Below, one piece after another: positions 33,393-41,501 of a DNA stretch of 43,889 bases (position 1 is its first letter; every line of letters begins with the position of its first letter). Made by a program: the position numbers and the translations under genes. The notes beneath the pieces are model-generated. The model saw nothing but the letters and a program-made list of their open reading frames with translations. It had not been told where the DNA came from and did no database searches. The DNA comes from Oscillospiraceae bacterium (GTDB taxonomy: Bacteria > Bacillota > Clostridia > Oscillospirales > Oscillospiraceae): positions 1-43,889 of the forward strand of contig JAFRIV010000022.1 of assembly GCA_017432615.1 (NCBI GenBank), given 5' to 3'.

Positions 33393-33462
33393 ATTAAGGC
33401 TCCCCTCTGTCCGGAGCACAGGACTTTACGCACCTGTTTTCCGAACAGAGGGGAGCCTTAAT
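33393..33462. repeat. Inverted repeat with perfect 18-bp arms between convergent genes
   Basis: ATTAAGGCTCCCCTCTGT (33393-33410) is the exact reverse complement of 33445-33462, around a 34-nt loop in which the pairing continues after one mismatch (CGGA with TCCG). It lies between convergent tyrS and mutY. There is no run of U on either side, so it is not a textbook terminator; a bidirectional 3'-end processing or termination hairpin is possible, as is a small REP/MITE-like element. The only open frame crossing it (33376-33570) looks spurious. Confidence 0.75.
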
Positions 33463-33554
33463 TCTATGGATGATTTCTCTTTACTGGAATTAATAAACAA
33501 TTTACGTAATTTGCGGATAGCCTTTCTCAGACAAGGAGATTCCTCACGGAGAAG

Positions 33555-34631
33555 CTATAAAAGCATTTGAAATTTTCGAAAAGCTGTGGGGATGGAATAC
33601 GTATTTTTCATTTCTTCAGTTGTAGCCCAGGTAAAATTTCCTGTTTCCTCCCGGCATAGCAGACGAAATCCTCTCATTTCCCACTCTACATGGGTAAATA
33701 TATGTTTAGCTGCCCCGCATTCCTCAACATCTTCCGGACAGGCACCCCAAGCTTCTGCCTGCCTTATAGCAGATGCTTCATCGCACCAGCCCTCACAATT
33801 CGGAAATTCCCATAGCCCTGCAAGCAGCCCTTTGTCCGGCCGCTTGCGCACGGCCGTTTTTCCATGGCACTGGAACAGGAAAACGGTTTTTTGCTCGCAC
33901 CGCCTTTCTTTTTTTCCGATTTGTACCGGGAAAGCGGTTTCCTGTCCGGTCTGATGGGCAGTGCATTGCAGATGCAAAGGGCAGGCTGCGCACTTTGGGG
34001 CAGCATTCGGCAGGCAAAGGATCTCTCCGAGCTCCATCAGCCCTTCTGTCAGCAGGGCAGCTTTTTCTCCTTCCGGGTAATGCTTTTGCAATAGTGCGGC
34101 GATATATTTTTTCGTTTTTGCATCGGCAATGTCTTCCGGGCAGGCCAGCAGCCTTGTGATGACCCGCATTACATTGCCGTCCACGGCAGGGACAGCTTCT
34201 CCGCAGGCAATGGAAGCAATGGCCCCTGCAGTATATTCTCCGATTCCGGGGAGTTTTTTTAGTTCCTCTGCGGTTTGAGGCAGGCTGCCTCCGTAAGTAT
34301 CCATCACCAGAGCGGCGGCTTTTTTCAGGTTTCTCGCACGGCTGTAATAGCCAAGGCCTTCCCACAGCTTTAACAGTTTTTCTTCATCTGTTGCTGCTAG
34401 AGCTGCAATATCGGGGATCTCCTGTAAAAAACGCCGGTAATAGGGAATCACCGTCTCAATGCGGGTCTGCTGCAGCATGATTTCCGAGATCCACACGCGA
34501 TAAGCCGTTACATCTTCCCGCCAGGGTAAGACCCGCTTATTGCCCCGGTACCATTCGATAATGATCGGAACAGCTGTCTTGATCTTCTGATCTTCTGCCT
34601 GAATCCGTTTTTCCGGAATAGAAGTTTTCAT
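33555..34631 (-). CDS. mutY: A/G-specific adenine glycosylase MutY
   Basis: 358 aa from ATG at 34631. It removes adenine mispaired with 8-oxoG. The catalytic domain has SEIMLQQTRIETVIPYY (with the catalytic Glu), the helix-hairpin-helix LKKLPGIGEYTAGAIASIA and the VDGNV Asp region. The [4Fe-4S] ligands are C-x7-C-x2-C-x5-C in CLPNAAPKCAACPLHLQC. The C-terminal Nudix-like domain that reads 8-oxoG is present (RKRPDKGLLAGLWEFP). The frame continues to 34754, but the upstream 41 residues do not look conserved; AAGGAG lies 14 nt before 34631. Start confidence is moderate. Confidence 0.92.
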   Translation of the reverse strand: MKTSIPEKRIQAEDQKIKTAVPIIIEWYRGNKRVLPWREDVTAYRVWISEIMLQQTRIETVIPYYRRFLQEIPDIAALAATDEEKLLKLWEGLGYYSRARNLKKAAALVMDTYGGSLPQTAEELKKLPGIGEYTAGAIASIACGEAVPAVDGNVMRVITRLLACPEDIADAKTKKYIAALLQKHYPEGEKAALLTEGLMELGEILCLPNAAPKCAACPLHLQCTAHQTGQETAFPVQIGKKERRCEQKTVFLFQCHGKTAVRKRPDKGLLAGLWEFPNCEGWCDEASAIRQAEAWGACPEDVEECGAAKHIFTHVEWEMRGFRLLCREETGNFTWATTEEMKNTYSIPTAFRKFQMLL

Positions 34632-34658
34632 ACTGCCGTTGTTTTCTCCTTCGGTATT

Positions 34659-34684
34659 TTCCTGTGCAGTTAACTGTACAGGAA
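34659..34684. promoter_or_regulatory. 26-nt palindrome, candidate operator
   Basis: The palindrome runs from TTCCTGT (34659-34665) to ACAGGAA (34678-34684), centred on GTTAAC, with 12 of 13 pairs Watson-Crick and one G-T. It sits between the divergent mutY and ABC-F genes. A possible minus-strand promoter (TTGCTT, 17 nt, TACAGT) would put its -10 inside the palindrome. The regulator is unknown. Confidence 0.5.
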
Positions 34685-34713
34685 GTGCTTCAAAAAAGCA
34701 AGCTTTTCCTTCC

Positions 34714-34742
34714 TTTACAATTCCGGATGATTCATGTAGAAT
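34714..34742 (+). promoter_or_regulatory. Promoter of the ABC-F gene
   Basis: TTTACA (34714-34719), 17 nt, TAGAAT (34737-34742). The transcript would start near 34749, only about 23 nt before the ATG, with AGGAG (34761-34765) as ribosome binding site. No leader peptide or attenuator typical of antibiotic-resistance ABC-F genes fits in this space. Confidence 0.6.
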
Positions 34743-34771
34743 AAAAGAAAACACATCAGTCAGGAGAAATT

Positions 34772-36364
34772 ATGTTAACTATTAATGATCTTTCTTTACA
34801 GTTCGGCACTTCCGTGCTTTTTTCAAAAGTAGATCTGCAGTTTACACCCGGCAATTGCTACGGGATCATCGGGGCAAATGGAGCGGGAAAATCGAGCTTC
34901 ATTAAGATCCTCTCCGGTGAATTGGAACCGACATCCGGCAGTGTTTTTATCGATCCCAAATGCCGCATGTCCGTTTTGAAGCAGAATCAGAATCTGTATG
35001 ATGCCTGCCGGGTGATCGATACTGTGATCATGGGCAACGAACGCCTTTGGCAGTGCGGCTTGGAAAAGGATGCCATCTATGAAAAACCGGATTTTTCCGA
35101 TGAAGACGGAGTCCGGGCTTCAGAACTGGAAGAGGAATATGCAGAGCTCGGCGGCTGGGAAGCAGAAAGCGATGCCGCCCGTATTCTGAAAGGACTGGGC
35201 ATTGAACCGGAACAGCATGAAATGCTCATGTCTGAGATCGATCCTCGCCTGAAGGTCAAAGTACTGCTGGCGCAGGCACTTTTCGGGCACCCGGATATCA
35301 TTCTCTTGGATGAACCTACGAATAACCTCGATTTGAACAGTGTCGTCTGGCTTGAAAACTTTCTGATGGATTATGAAGGTACAGTTCTTGTCGTCAGCCA
35401 TGACCGTTATTTTCTTAATAATATCTGTACCCATATTGTGGATATCGATTACGGAAAGATCAAGCTTTATGTCGGCAATTACGATTTCTGGTATGAGTCC
35501 AGCCAGCTGATTCAGAAACTGGTGAAGGATCAGAATAAAAAGGCCGAACAGAAAATTGCCGAACTCCAGGCGTTTATTGCCCGTTTCTCTGCGAACCGTT
35601 CCAAATCCCGGCAGGCTACTTCCCGCCGCAAACTGTTGGATAAGATTACTGTGGAAGAACTTCCGGCTTCCAGCAGGCGCTATCCCTGGGTCGGCTTCAA
35701 GGCGGACCGGGAACCTGGGAAAGACAGGCTTTTCGTCACGGATGTTTCCAAAACGGTGGACGGCGTTCCCATGCTGCAGAATATCAGTTTTATCGTCGGC
35801 AAGGAAGATAAAATTGCCATCGTCGGCAGGAATGAACTCGCTGTCACCATGCTTTTTAAGATCCTGATGGGAGAGGAGGAACCGGATACCGGCTCCGTCA
35901 AATGGGGTGCTTCTATTGAAAACTCTTATTTCCCCAAAGACAACAGCGCTTTTTTTGAAAACAGTGACTATGACCTGATTGACTGGATGCGCCAGTTTTC
36001 TTCGGACAAGCGGGAAAGCTATCTGCGCACCTTCCTTGGCCGCATGCTCTTTTCCGGCGATGATGTGTATAAGCCTGTCAAAGTCCTCTCCGGCGGGGAA
36101 CGCGTACGCTGTATGCTCAGCCGCATGATGCTCTCCGGCGCCAATTTTCTCGTGTTTGATCAGCCTACCAATCACCTGGATCTGGAAAGCATTGCCGCTT
36201 TGAATAATGGAATGGAAGCTTTCAAGCATAACATCCTCTTTGCCTGTCATGACCACCAGTTGACACAGACTGTCGCCAACCGTATCATCGAGCTTACTGA
36301 TGACGGCATGATTGACCGCCGCTGTACATATGATGAGTACATGCACCTCACGGGAGAATCCTGA
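34772..36364 (+). CDS. ABC-F protein with one degenerate ATP site
   Basis: 530 aa, two ATP-binding domains in one chain and no membrane segment, as in ABC-F ribosome-associated factors (YkpA/YbiT-like lineage). Domain 1: Walker A GANGAGKS (34-41), Walker B LLDEPTNNLDL (about 178-189), H-loop VSHDRY; its signature motif is replaced by SEIDPRLKVK (about 153-162). Linker region about 240-300 is basic and helical. Domain 2: Walker A position reads GRNELAVT (about 351-358, no GK[ST]), signature LSGGE is intact (about 439-443), and Walker B is VFDQPTNHLDL, with Gln where the catalytic Glu belongs. So one composite site is intact and the other is degenerate. Not obviously an antibiotic-resistance type, since no long interdomain loop is visible. 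Confidence 0.9.
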   Translation: MLTINDLSLQFGTSVLFSKVDLQFTPGNCYGIIGANGAGKSSFIKILSGELEPTSGSVFIDPKCRMSVLKQNQNLYDACRVIDTVIMGNERLWQCGLEKDAIYEKPDFSDEDGVRASELEEEYAELGGWEAESDAARILKGLGIEPEQHEMLMSEIDPRLKVKVLLAQALFGHPDIILLDEPTNNLDLNSVVWLENFLMDYEGTVLVVSHDRYFLNNICTHIVDIDYGKIKLYVGNYDFWYESSQLIQKLVKDQNKKAEQKIAELQAFIARFSANRSKSRQATSRRKLLDKITVEELPASSRRYPWVGFKADREPGKDRLFVTDVSKTVDGVPMLQNISFIVGKEDKIAIVGRNELAVTMLFKILMGEEEPDTGSVKWGASIENSYFPKDNSAFFENSDYDLIDWMRQFSSDKRESYLRTFLGRMLFSGDDVYKPVKVLSGGERVRCMLSRMMLSGANFLVFDQPTNHLDLESIAALNNGMEAFKHNILFACHDHQLTQTVANRIIELTDDGMIDRRCTYDEYMHLTGES

Positions 36365-36446
36365 GTGTTCGGGCGAATCTGAAGGAACCCGGAGCATACT
36401 GAAGAACATAATTATTACCTAAGAACTTGTTGATCTGGCTTTTTTC

Positions 36447-36476
36447 TTGACATGACGGGACCTTTTTCAGTATAAT
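36447..36476 (+). promoter_or_regulatory. Promoter of the solute-binding protein gene
   Basis: TTGACA (36447-36452), 18 nt, TATAAT (36471-36476): both hexamers are full consensus. The leader is about 107 nt (36483-36589), longer than others here. AAGGAG (36577-36582) is 7 nt before the start. Confidence 0.85.
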
Positions 36477-36589
36477 GAAATTATTCTGGATATTGTTTTG
36501 GTTGTTTATCATGCTGCAAACACCCTGTAAGACCCTATACGTGCGTAGAGTATCAGTTTCAAATTCTGTTCACATCAAGGAGTTGCGAT

Positions 36590-38899
36590 ATGAAAAAACT
36601 GCTTTCTGTGATTCTGGCACTGTCCGTGGCTTTTTCTGTGGTTCCGTCTGCGGCTTTTGGGCAAGAGATCGCATTTGAAGAGTTTGACGATTTCGACGAT
36701 GGAACACCTGCGTTAACATCATCTGCAATAGACGAGCCTTCTCCTGTTTTCACTTATCCGGGCTTTTCCACGACGGTCAATGAGGACGGAGAAGAGGAAA
36801 TGGTCTTTCCCGAGGAACTGCTGGTCGGTCATCCGACGACGCTTCGCGGAGACTTTTTTACGGAAATGTTTGGCAATGACACAGCAGATATTGACGTTCG
36901 CGCTTTGATCCATGCGTATAACCTGGTTTCCTGGGATCAGAACCAGGGTGTATATGTGTTCGATCCCACAGTTGTAACCGATGTGCGTGCTGTCAGCGAT
37001 GCTGACGGGAATAAGACGTATTATATCGTTCTGGCTGAAGACCTGTATTATTCCGACGGGTCTCACATTACCGCATGGGATTATGCATTCTCTCTGCTGC
37101 TGATGATGGCACCGGAAATTGAGCAGATCGGCGGCAAAATCTACCGTGCGGAACATATTTTCGGTTATGAAGACTATATCAACGGCAGTTTTCCCAGCCT
37201 GACCGGTGTGGAAGTGCTTGAAGACTATCAGCTGTCCATTACACTGGATCATGAATTTCTGCCGTACTTCTTTGAAGTCGGCTTGCTGCTGTGTGTGCCT
37301 TATCCCATTTCGGTAATTGCGCCGGGCTGTAAGGTATATGATGACGGATACGGCATTTATATCGGCAATGAAGACAAGAATGATCCGGTGCGCAAATTCA
37401 CGCCGGAGCTTCTGCAGAGGACTATCCTGGATCCGTTAACGGGCTATAATACACACCCTTCTGTAGTATCCGGGCCTTATGTGCTCACCTCTTTTGACGG
37501 AGTTACGGCACACTTTGAGATCAATCCATACTATAAAGGGGCGTGGGAGGAACCCTTCCTGACCGGCGGCGCCGATGCGGATGCTTCTGATAAGGAGAAA
37601 GATGAGGAAAAAGAAGTCAATCAGGAAGCATTGGATATCGCGGAAGAAAGTTCCCTTATCAAACCGACGATTGAAAAAATTGCGTTTACCGTTGCTGACA
37701 ATGACACTATGAAACAGCAGCTGATCGACGGAGAACTGCACTTGGTCAACAAGGTGGTATTTGGTCCGACCATTATGGACATGATGCAGACAGCCGGACA
37801 GACAGGCCTTCGTTTCCAGAACTACCCGCGCATCGGGCTTGCCTTTCTGACATTCTCCTATGACTGGCCTACGGTGAACGATATGAAGGTGCGTCAGGCT
37901 ATTGCCTGGTGTATGGACAGGCAGCAACTGATGCAGGATTATACCAAAGGCTTCGGTATGGTCATCAACGGTTACCACGGCATTGAGCAGTGGGAGTATC
38001 TGCTGGTTACCGGAGCAATCGATTACCCTGTCAATATGCTGGATGATGTGCTGCAGCCTGGGCAGGACCCTGCAGATCTTACGCAGTTTGAAAACCGTTA
38101 TGCAAGGAATGATGCGGAATATGACAGTATGATCGAGGCATGGGAAGAGTTGACGCTGGATAATCTTGTCGACTATGAAGTGGATACCGAAATGGCTAAC
38201 TCTCTTCTGGACGAAGAGGGATGGACACTGAACCGGGAAGGTAATCCTTACCGGAAGGGTATTGATGCCGTGCGCTGCAAAGAGATTGACGGAGAACTGG
38301 TTGCACTGGATCTCTCCATGATGTATCCGGAAGGCAATCACATCATTGACACTATTCAGGAAAACTTTATTGATAATCTGAATGAATGCGGAATTCTCTT
38401 GACGCTGGTGCCGACTCCGATGCTGGATCTTTTCAAGTCCTACTACAGGGAGACGGAACGTACTACTGATATGATCTACCTCGCCACAAACTTTCACGTT
38501 GTTGTGGACCCGGCCATCACCTACTCCGCAGACGATGAAGCCACGCATCTTATGTGGAACAACACCTATTCTGACGATGCGGAACTTTATGAAGACGCTG
38601 TCGATATGCGCAAGACAGAGCCTGGGGATGTCTATAATTACGTCCGGAAATGGGTTACTTTCCAGGAGAGGTATAACGAAGTCCTGCCGACGATCCCGGT
38701 CTATTCCAATATCTATTTCGATTTCTACAATCCCTACCTGCAGAATTACTTTATTACTGCTCACGTTACCTGGACCCAGGCGATTCTGGAAGCAGTCTGG
38801 GGTATGGATGCCATAGAAGAGGCGCAGGAAGAAGATGCTTTGGCAGAAGAGGAATTCAACGATAGCGACTTTGAAGGACTGGAAGAGTTTGAAGATTGA
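36590..38899 (+). CDS. Extracellular solute-binding protein family 5 (orphan, non-lipidated)
   Basis: 769 aa. A family 5 (peptide/nickel/oligopeptide) substrate-binding fold. Typical features: AEDLYYSDGSHITAWDYAFSL (the DG.P.TA.D. motif), ISVTLDH-type strand, SGPYVLTSF, NPYYKGAW, then KVRQAIAWCMDR. The signal peptide is MKKLLSVILALSVAFSVVPSAAFG (about 1-24), and there is no lipobox cysteine, unusual for a Gram-positive binding protein. The mature start and the end are very acidic (EEFDDFDDG; and the tail from about 740 to 769 is mostly Glu/Asp). No permease or ATPase genes flank it. It has its own promoter and terminator, so it is monocistronic. Ligand unknown. Confidence 0.88.
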   Translation: MKKLLSVILALSVAFSVVPSAAFGQEIAFEEFDDFDDGTPALTSSAIDEPSPVFTYPGFSTTVNEDGEEEMVFPEELLVGHPTTLRGDFFTEMFGNDTADIDVRALIHAYNLVSWDQNQGVYVFDPTVVTDVRAVSDADGNKTYYIVLAEDLYYSDGSHITAWDYAFSLLLMMAPEIEQIGGKIYRAEHIFGYEDYINGSFPSLTGVEVLEDYQLSITLDHEFLPYFFEVGLLLCVPYPISVIAPGCKVYDDGYGIYIGNEDKNDPVRKFTPELLQRTILDPLTGYNTHPSVVSGPYVLTSFDGVTAHFEINPYYKGAWEEPFLTGGADADASDKEKDEEKEVNQEALDIAEESSLIKPTIEKIAFTVADNDTMKQQLIDGELHLVNKVVFGPTIMDMMQTAGQTGLRFQNYPRIGLAFLTFSYDWPTVNDMKVRQAIAWCMDRQQLMQDYTKGFGMVINGYHGIEQWEYLLVTGAIDYPVNMLDDVLQPGQDPADLTQFENRYARNDAEYDSMIEAWEELTLDNLVDYEVDTEMANSLLDEEGWTLNREGNPYRKGIDAVRCKEIDGELVALDLSMMYPEGNHIIDTIQENFIDNLNECGILLTLVPTPMLDLFKSYYRETERTTDMIYLATNFHVVVDPAITYSADDEATHLMWNNTYSDDAELYEDAVDMRKTEPGDVYNYVRKWVTFQERYNEVLPTIPVYSNIYFDFYNPYLQNYFITAHVTWTQAILEAVWGMDAIEEAQEEDALAEEEFNDSDFEGLEEFED

Positions 38900-38913
38900 T
38901 AAGAATAGCCAAC

Positions 38914-38946
38914 AGCCCTCCGCTTTCTTGCGGAGGGGCTTTTCTG
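38914..38946 (+). terminator. Terminator after the solute-binding protein gene
   Basis: AGCCCTCCGC (38914-38923) pairs with GCGGAGGGGCT (38930-38940) around TTTCTT, with one bulged G, followed by TTTTCT. Confidence 0.85.
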
Positions 38947-38950
38947 TATC

Positions 38951-38979
38951 TTGACAAATGAATGCGTGAATGTTAGGAT
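38951..38979 (+). promoter_or_regulatory. Promoter of thrS
   Basis: TTGACA (38951-38956), 17 nt, TAGGAT (38974-38979). The start point is near 38986, leaving a leader of only about 57 nt, too short for a T-box riboswitch, which is often found before thrS in Firmicutes. Confidence 0.75.
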
Positions 38980-39042
38980 ATCCTGTATGACTAAAGGGAG
39001 TATTTCGTGATTTCGGAAACTCCGGTTAATGGGAGGCAATTT

Positions 39043-40800
39043 ATGGATGATAATGAAAATCGATATTCCTTTGAAAATGAGGAGTATCGCAAAACATACT
39101 GGCATACCTGTTCACATGTTCTTGCGCAGGCGGTCAAAAGGCTGTATCCTGAAGTAAAACTTGCAATCGGCCCGTCGATTGATAACGGCTTTTATTATGA
39201 TATGGATTCTCCATTTCCCTTTACCCCTGAGATAATGGTTAAAATTGAAGCGGAGATGCGCAAGATCTGTAAAGAGAAGCTGAAACTGGAACGCTTTGAA
39301 CTCCCGCGGGAAGAGGCTGTCCGTTTTATGCAGGAAAAAGATGAACCTTATAAGGTGGAACTTATTAATGACCTGCCGGATGGGGTTCCCATCAGTTTCT
39401 ATCGCCAGGGTGAATTTACTGACCTCTGTGCCGGCCCGCATCTGGATTCTACAGGGCGCATCAAGGGCAACGGCATCAAGCTTACAGCCTGCAATTCCGC
39501 ATACTGGCGAGGTGATTCCAACCGCCAGACGCTGCAGCGGATTTACGGCATTGCCTTTCCAAAGAAGGAAGAACTGGATGCTTATCTGGCGCGTATTGAG
39601 GAGGCAAAACGCCGTGATCACCGTAAACTCGGCAGAGAACTCGGACTGTTCGCTTTCCGGGATGAAGCTCCTGGTTTCCCGTTCTATCTTCCGAAAGGAA
39701 TGGTGCTCCGCAATACCCTGATCGACTACTGGCGCCGTGTCCATAAGAAATGGGATTATGTTGAGATCATGACGCCGCAGATCATGAAGCGCACCCTCTG
39801 GGAGACATCCGGACATTGGGATCATTATAAAGAGAATATGTATACCACCGTGATCGACGGGGAAGATTTTGCCATCAAGCCGATGAATTGCCCCGGCACG
39901 ATTCTGGTTTACGATTTGGAACCGCATTCCTACAAGGATCTTCCGATGCGCTGTGCCGAACTGGGTATTGTTCACCGCCATGAGCTCTCCGGCGCTCTTC
40001 ACGGCATGTTCCGCGTGCGCTGCTTCACGCAGGATGATGCGCACATCCTTCTTGCCAAGGAGCAGATCCGGGATGAAGTGGTGCGCATCGTGAAGCTCTT
40101 TGACGAGGTATATTCCGTCTTCGGGCTCCCGTATACCATTGAACTTTCTACCATGCCGGATGACCATATCGGGACGGTAGAGGACTGGGACGTCGCAACA
40201 AACGCTCTGGCGGAAGCTCTTACCAGTATCGGCAAAACATATAAGATCAATCCGGGTGACGGCGCTTTCTATGGCCCGAAGCTGGACTTTCATATTGAAG
40301 ATTCTCTTGGCAGAACCTGGCAGTGTGGAACTATTCAGCTGGATTATCAGCTGCCCGGCCGCTTTAATCTGGAGTATGTCGGGGCTGACGGGGAGAAGCA
40401 TTGCCCGGTCATGATCCACCGTGTGGTCTTCGGATCCATTGAACGTTTTATCGGCGTCATTACCGAGCATTATGCCGGTGCTTTCCCTGTATGGCTTTCC
40501 CCGGTCCAGGTGACGGTTCTTTCCATCACGGACAGGGTAAATGACTATGCAACGGCTGTTGCGGCAAAACTCAACGATCTCGGTTTCCGGGCGGAGACGG
40601 ATCTTCGAAATGAGAAAATCGGATATAAGATTCGTGAAGCACAGCTTCAGAAGACACCTTATATGCTTGTCATCGGAGATAAAGAAGCGGAAACGGGCGC
40701 AGTTGCGGTGCGCACGCGTACAGGGGTGGATCTCGGTGCAATGCCCCTGGATGACTTTGTTGCAAAATTGAAAGAAGAAGTTGAGACTATGGCCCGTTAA
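39043..40800 (+). CDS. thrS: Threonyl-tRNA synthetase lacking TGS domain
   Basis: 585 aa from ATG at 39043. It charges tRNA-Thr. The editing domain has HTCSH (H21, H25) and DLCAGPHL; class II core motifs follow, with MNCPGTI, RHELSGALHGMFRVRCFTQDDAHI (motif 2 and its loop) and the GSIERFIG motif 3 region; the anticodon-binding domain is complete. The N-terminal TGS domain (about 60 residues) is absent, which makes it shorter than the usual about 640 aa. ATG at 39043 has GGGAGG (39031-39036) 6 nt upstream; a GTG at 39007 in frame would add 12 residues and is not preferred. Confidence 0.95.
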   Translation: MDDNENRYSFENEEYRKTYWHTCSHVLAQAVKRLYPEVKLAIGPSIDNGFYYDMDSPFPFTPEIMVKIEAEMRKICKEKLKLERFELPREEAVRFMQEKDEPYKVELINDLPDGVPISFYRQGEFTDLCAGPHLDSTGRIKGNGIKLTACNSAYWRGDSNRQTLQRIYGIAFPKKEELDAYLARIEEAKRRDHRKLGRELGLFAFRDEAPGFPFYLPKGMVLRNTLIDYWRRVHKKWDYVEIMTPQIMKRTLWETSGHWDHYKENMYTTVIDGEDFAIKPMNCPGTILVYDLEPHSYKDLPMRCAELGIVHRHELSGALHGMFRVRCFTQDDAHILLAKEQIRDEVVRIVKLFDEVYSVFGLPYTIELSTMPDDHIGTVEDWDVATNALAEALTSIGKTYKINPGDGAFYGPKLDFHIEDSLGRTWQCGTIQLDYQLPGRFNLEYVGADGEKHCPVMIHRVVFGSIERFIGVITEHYAGAFPVWLSPVQVTVLSITDRVNDYATAVAAKLNDLGFRAETDLRNEKIGYKIREAQLQKTPYMLVIGDKEAETGAVAVRTRTGVDLGAMPLDDFVAKLKEEVETMAR

Positions 40801-40819
40801 CGGGAAGGAGGAATGAACG

Positions 40820-41437
40820 GTGGCTTATTGCACAAACTGCGGTGCTTATATTCCGGATGGGGAAACGATCTGTATTTCCTGCGGGCAGGATTCGTCCAAA
40901 GGAATGAGTGAATCTGCATCCACCTCGGCTTCTCATGCCCAGGCAGCATCTTATGCAGCCGTATTGGAGAAGGCTACCGCACAGCAGGAAGATCTTCAGG
41001 AAACATTGGAAAAGACGCGGCGTGAACAGCAGGAAAAGTCCAGAGAATGGGCAAATCAGGCATATGCCGAGTATAAAGAAAATCAGACGCACACTACCTC
41101 CGGCCGTACCGGCGGACAACCTTCTGCAGCGAAGAAACCGGAGACCGGCGTATCTTCCGGAAAACTTATGGCAGGGCTTTCCTATGTCAGTTTTCTCTGC
41201 TTCCTGCCGTTTATCTTTTCTTCCAAGTCTGATGATTTTGCCAAATTCCATGGGAAACAGGGAATTGTCCTGTTCATTGCCACAATCATTATTGATATCC
41301 TGGGCAGGATTTCCGGTCTGGCCGGGTTTGCCCTTTCTCTGCTGCGACTCTACCTGATCTATAAGGGAATCAAAAATGTGGTGGAAGGAAAGAAAGAAGA
41401 ACTTCCCTGGATCGGTCAGTTTGCCGAAAAGTTTTAA
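40820..41437 (+). CDS. Zinc-ribbon membrane protein, function unknown
   Basis: 205 aa. A C4 zinc ribbon at the N-terminus (CTNCG...CISCG, residues 4-22) is followed by a Ser/Ala-rich stretch and a helical charged region (about 45-95, likely coiled coil), then a C-terminal hydrophobic part (about 115-190) with FAKFHGKQGIVLFIATIIIDILG and LLRLYLIYKGIKNV, resembling DUF4870/Tic20-like small membrane domains. GTG start at 40820 is chosen because AAGGAGG (40805-40811) is 8 nt away and the frame begins exactly at the ribbon. It follows thrS by 19 nt. Confidence 0.78.
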   Translation: MAYCTNCGAYIPDGETICISCGQDSSKGMSESASTSASHAQAASYAAVLEKATAQQEDLQETLEKTRREQQEKSREWANQAYAEYKENQTHTTSGRTGGQPSAAKKPETGVSSGKLMAGLSYVSFLCFLPFIFSSKSDDFAKFHGKQGIVLFIATIIIDILGRISGLAGFALSLLRLYLIYKGIKNVVEGKKEELPWIGQFAEKF

Positions 41438-41501
41438 AATACGGCTTTCTGCTGCATCGTTTGTTTTGTGAATTCGCATATTTTATATAAGGAGTATACA
41501 T

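Noticed and set aside
33376-33570. Small open frame across the inverted repeat after tyrS
   Set aside because: It is interrupted by the palindrome, has no good ribosome binding site, and its translation has no conserved look.
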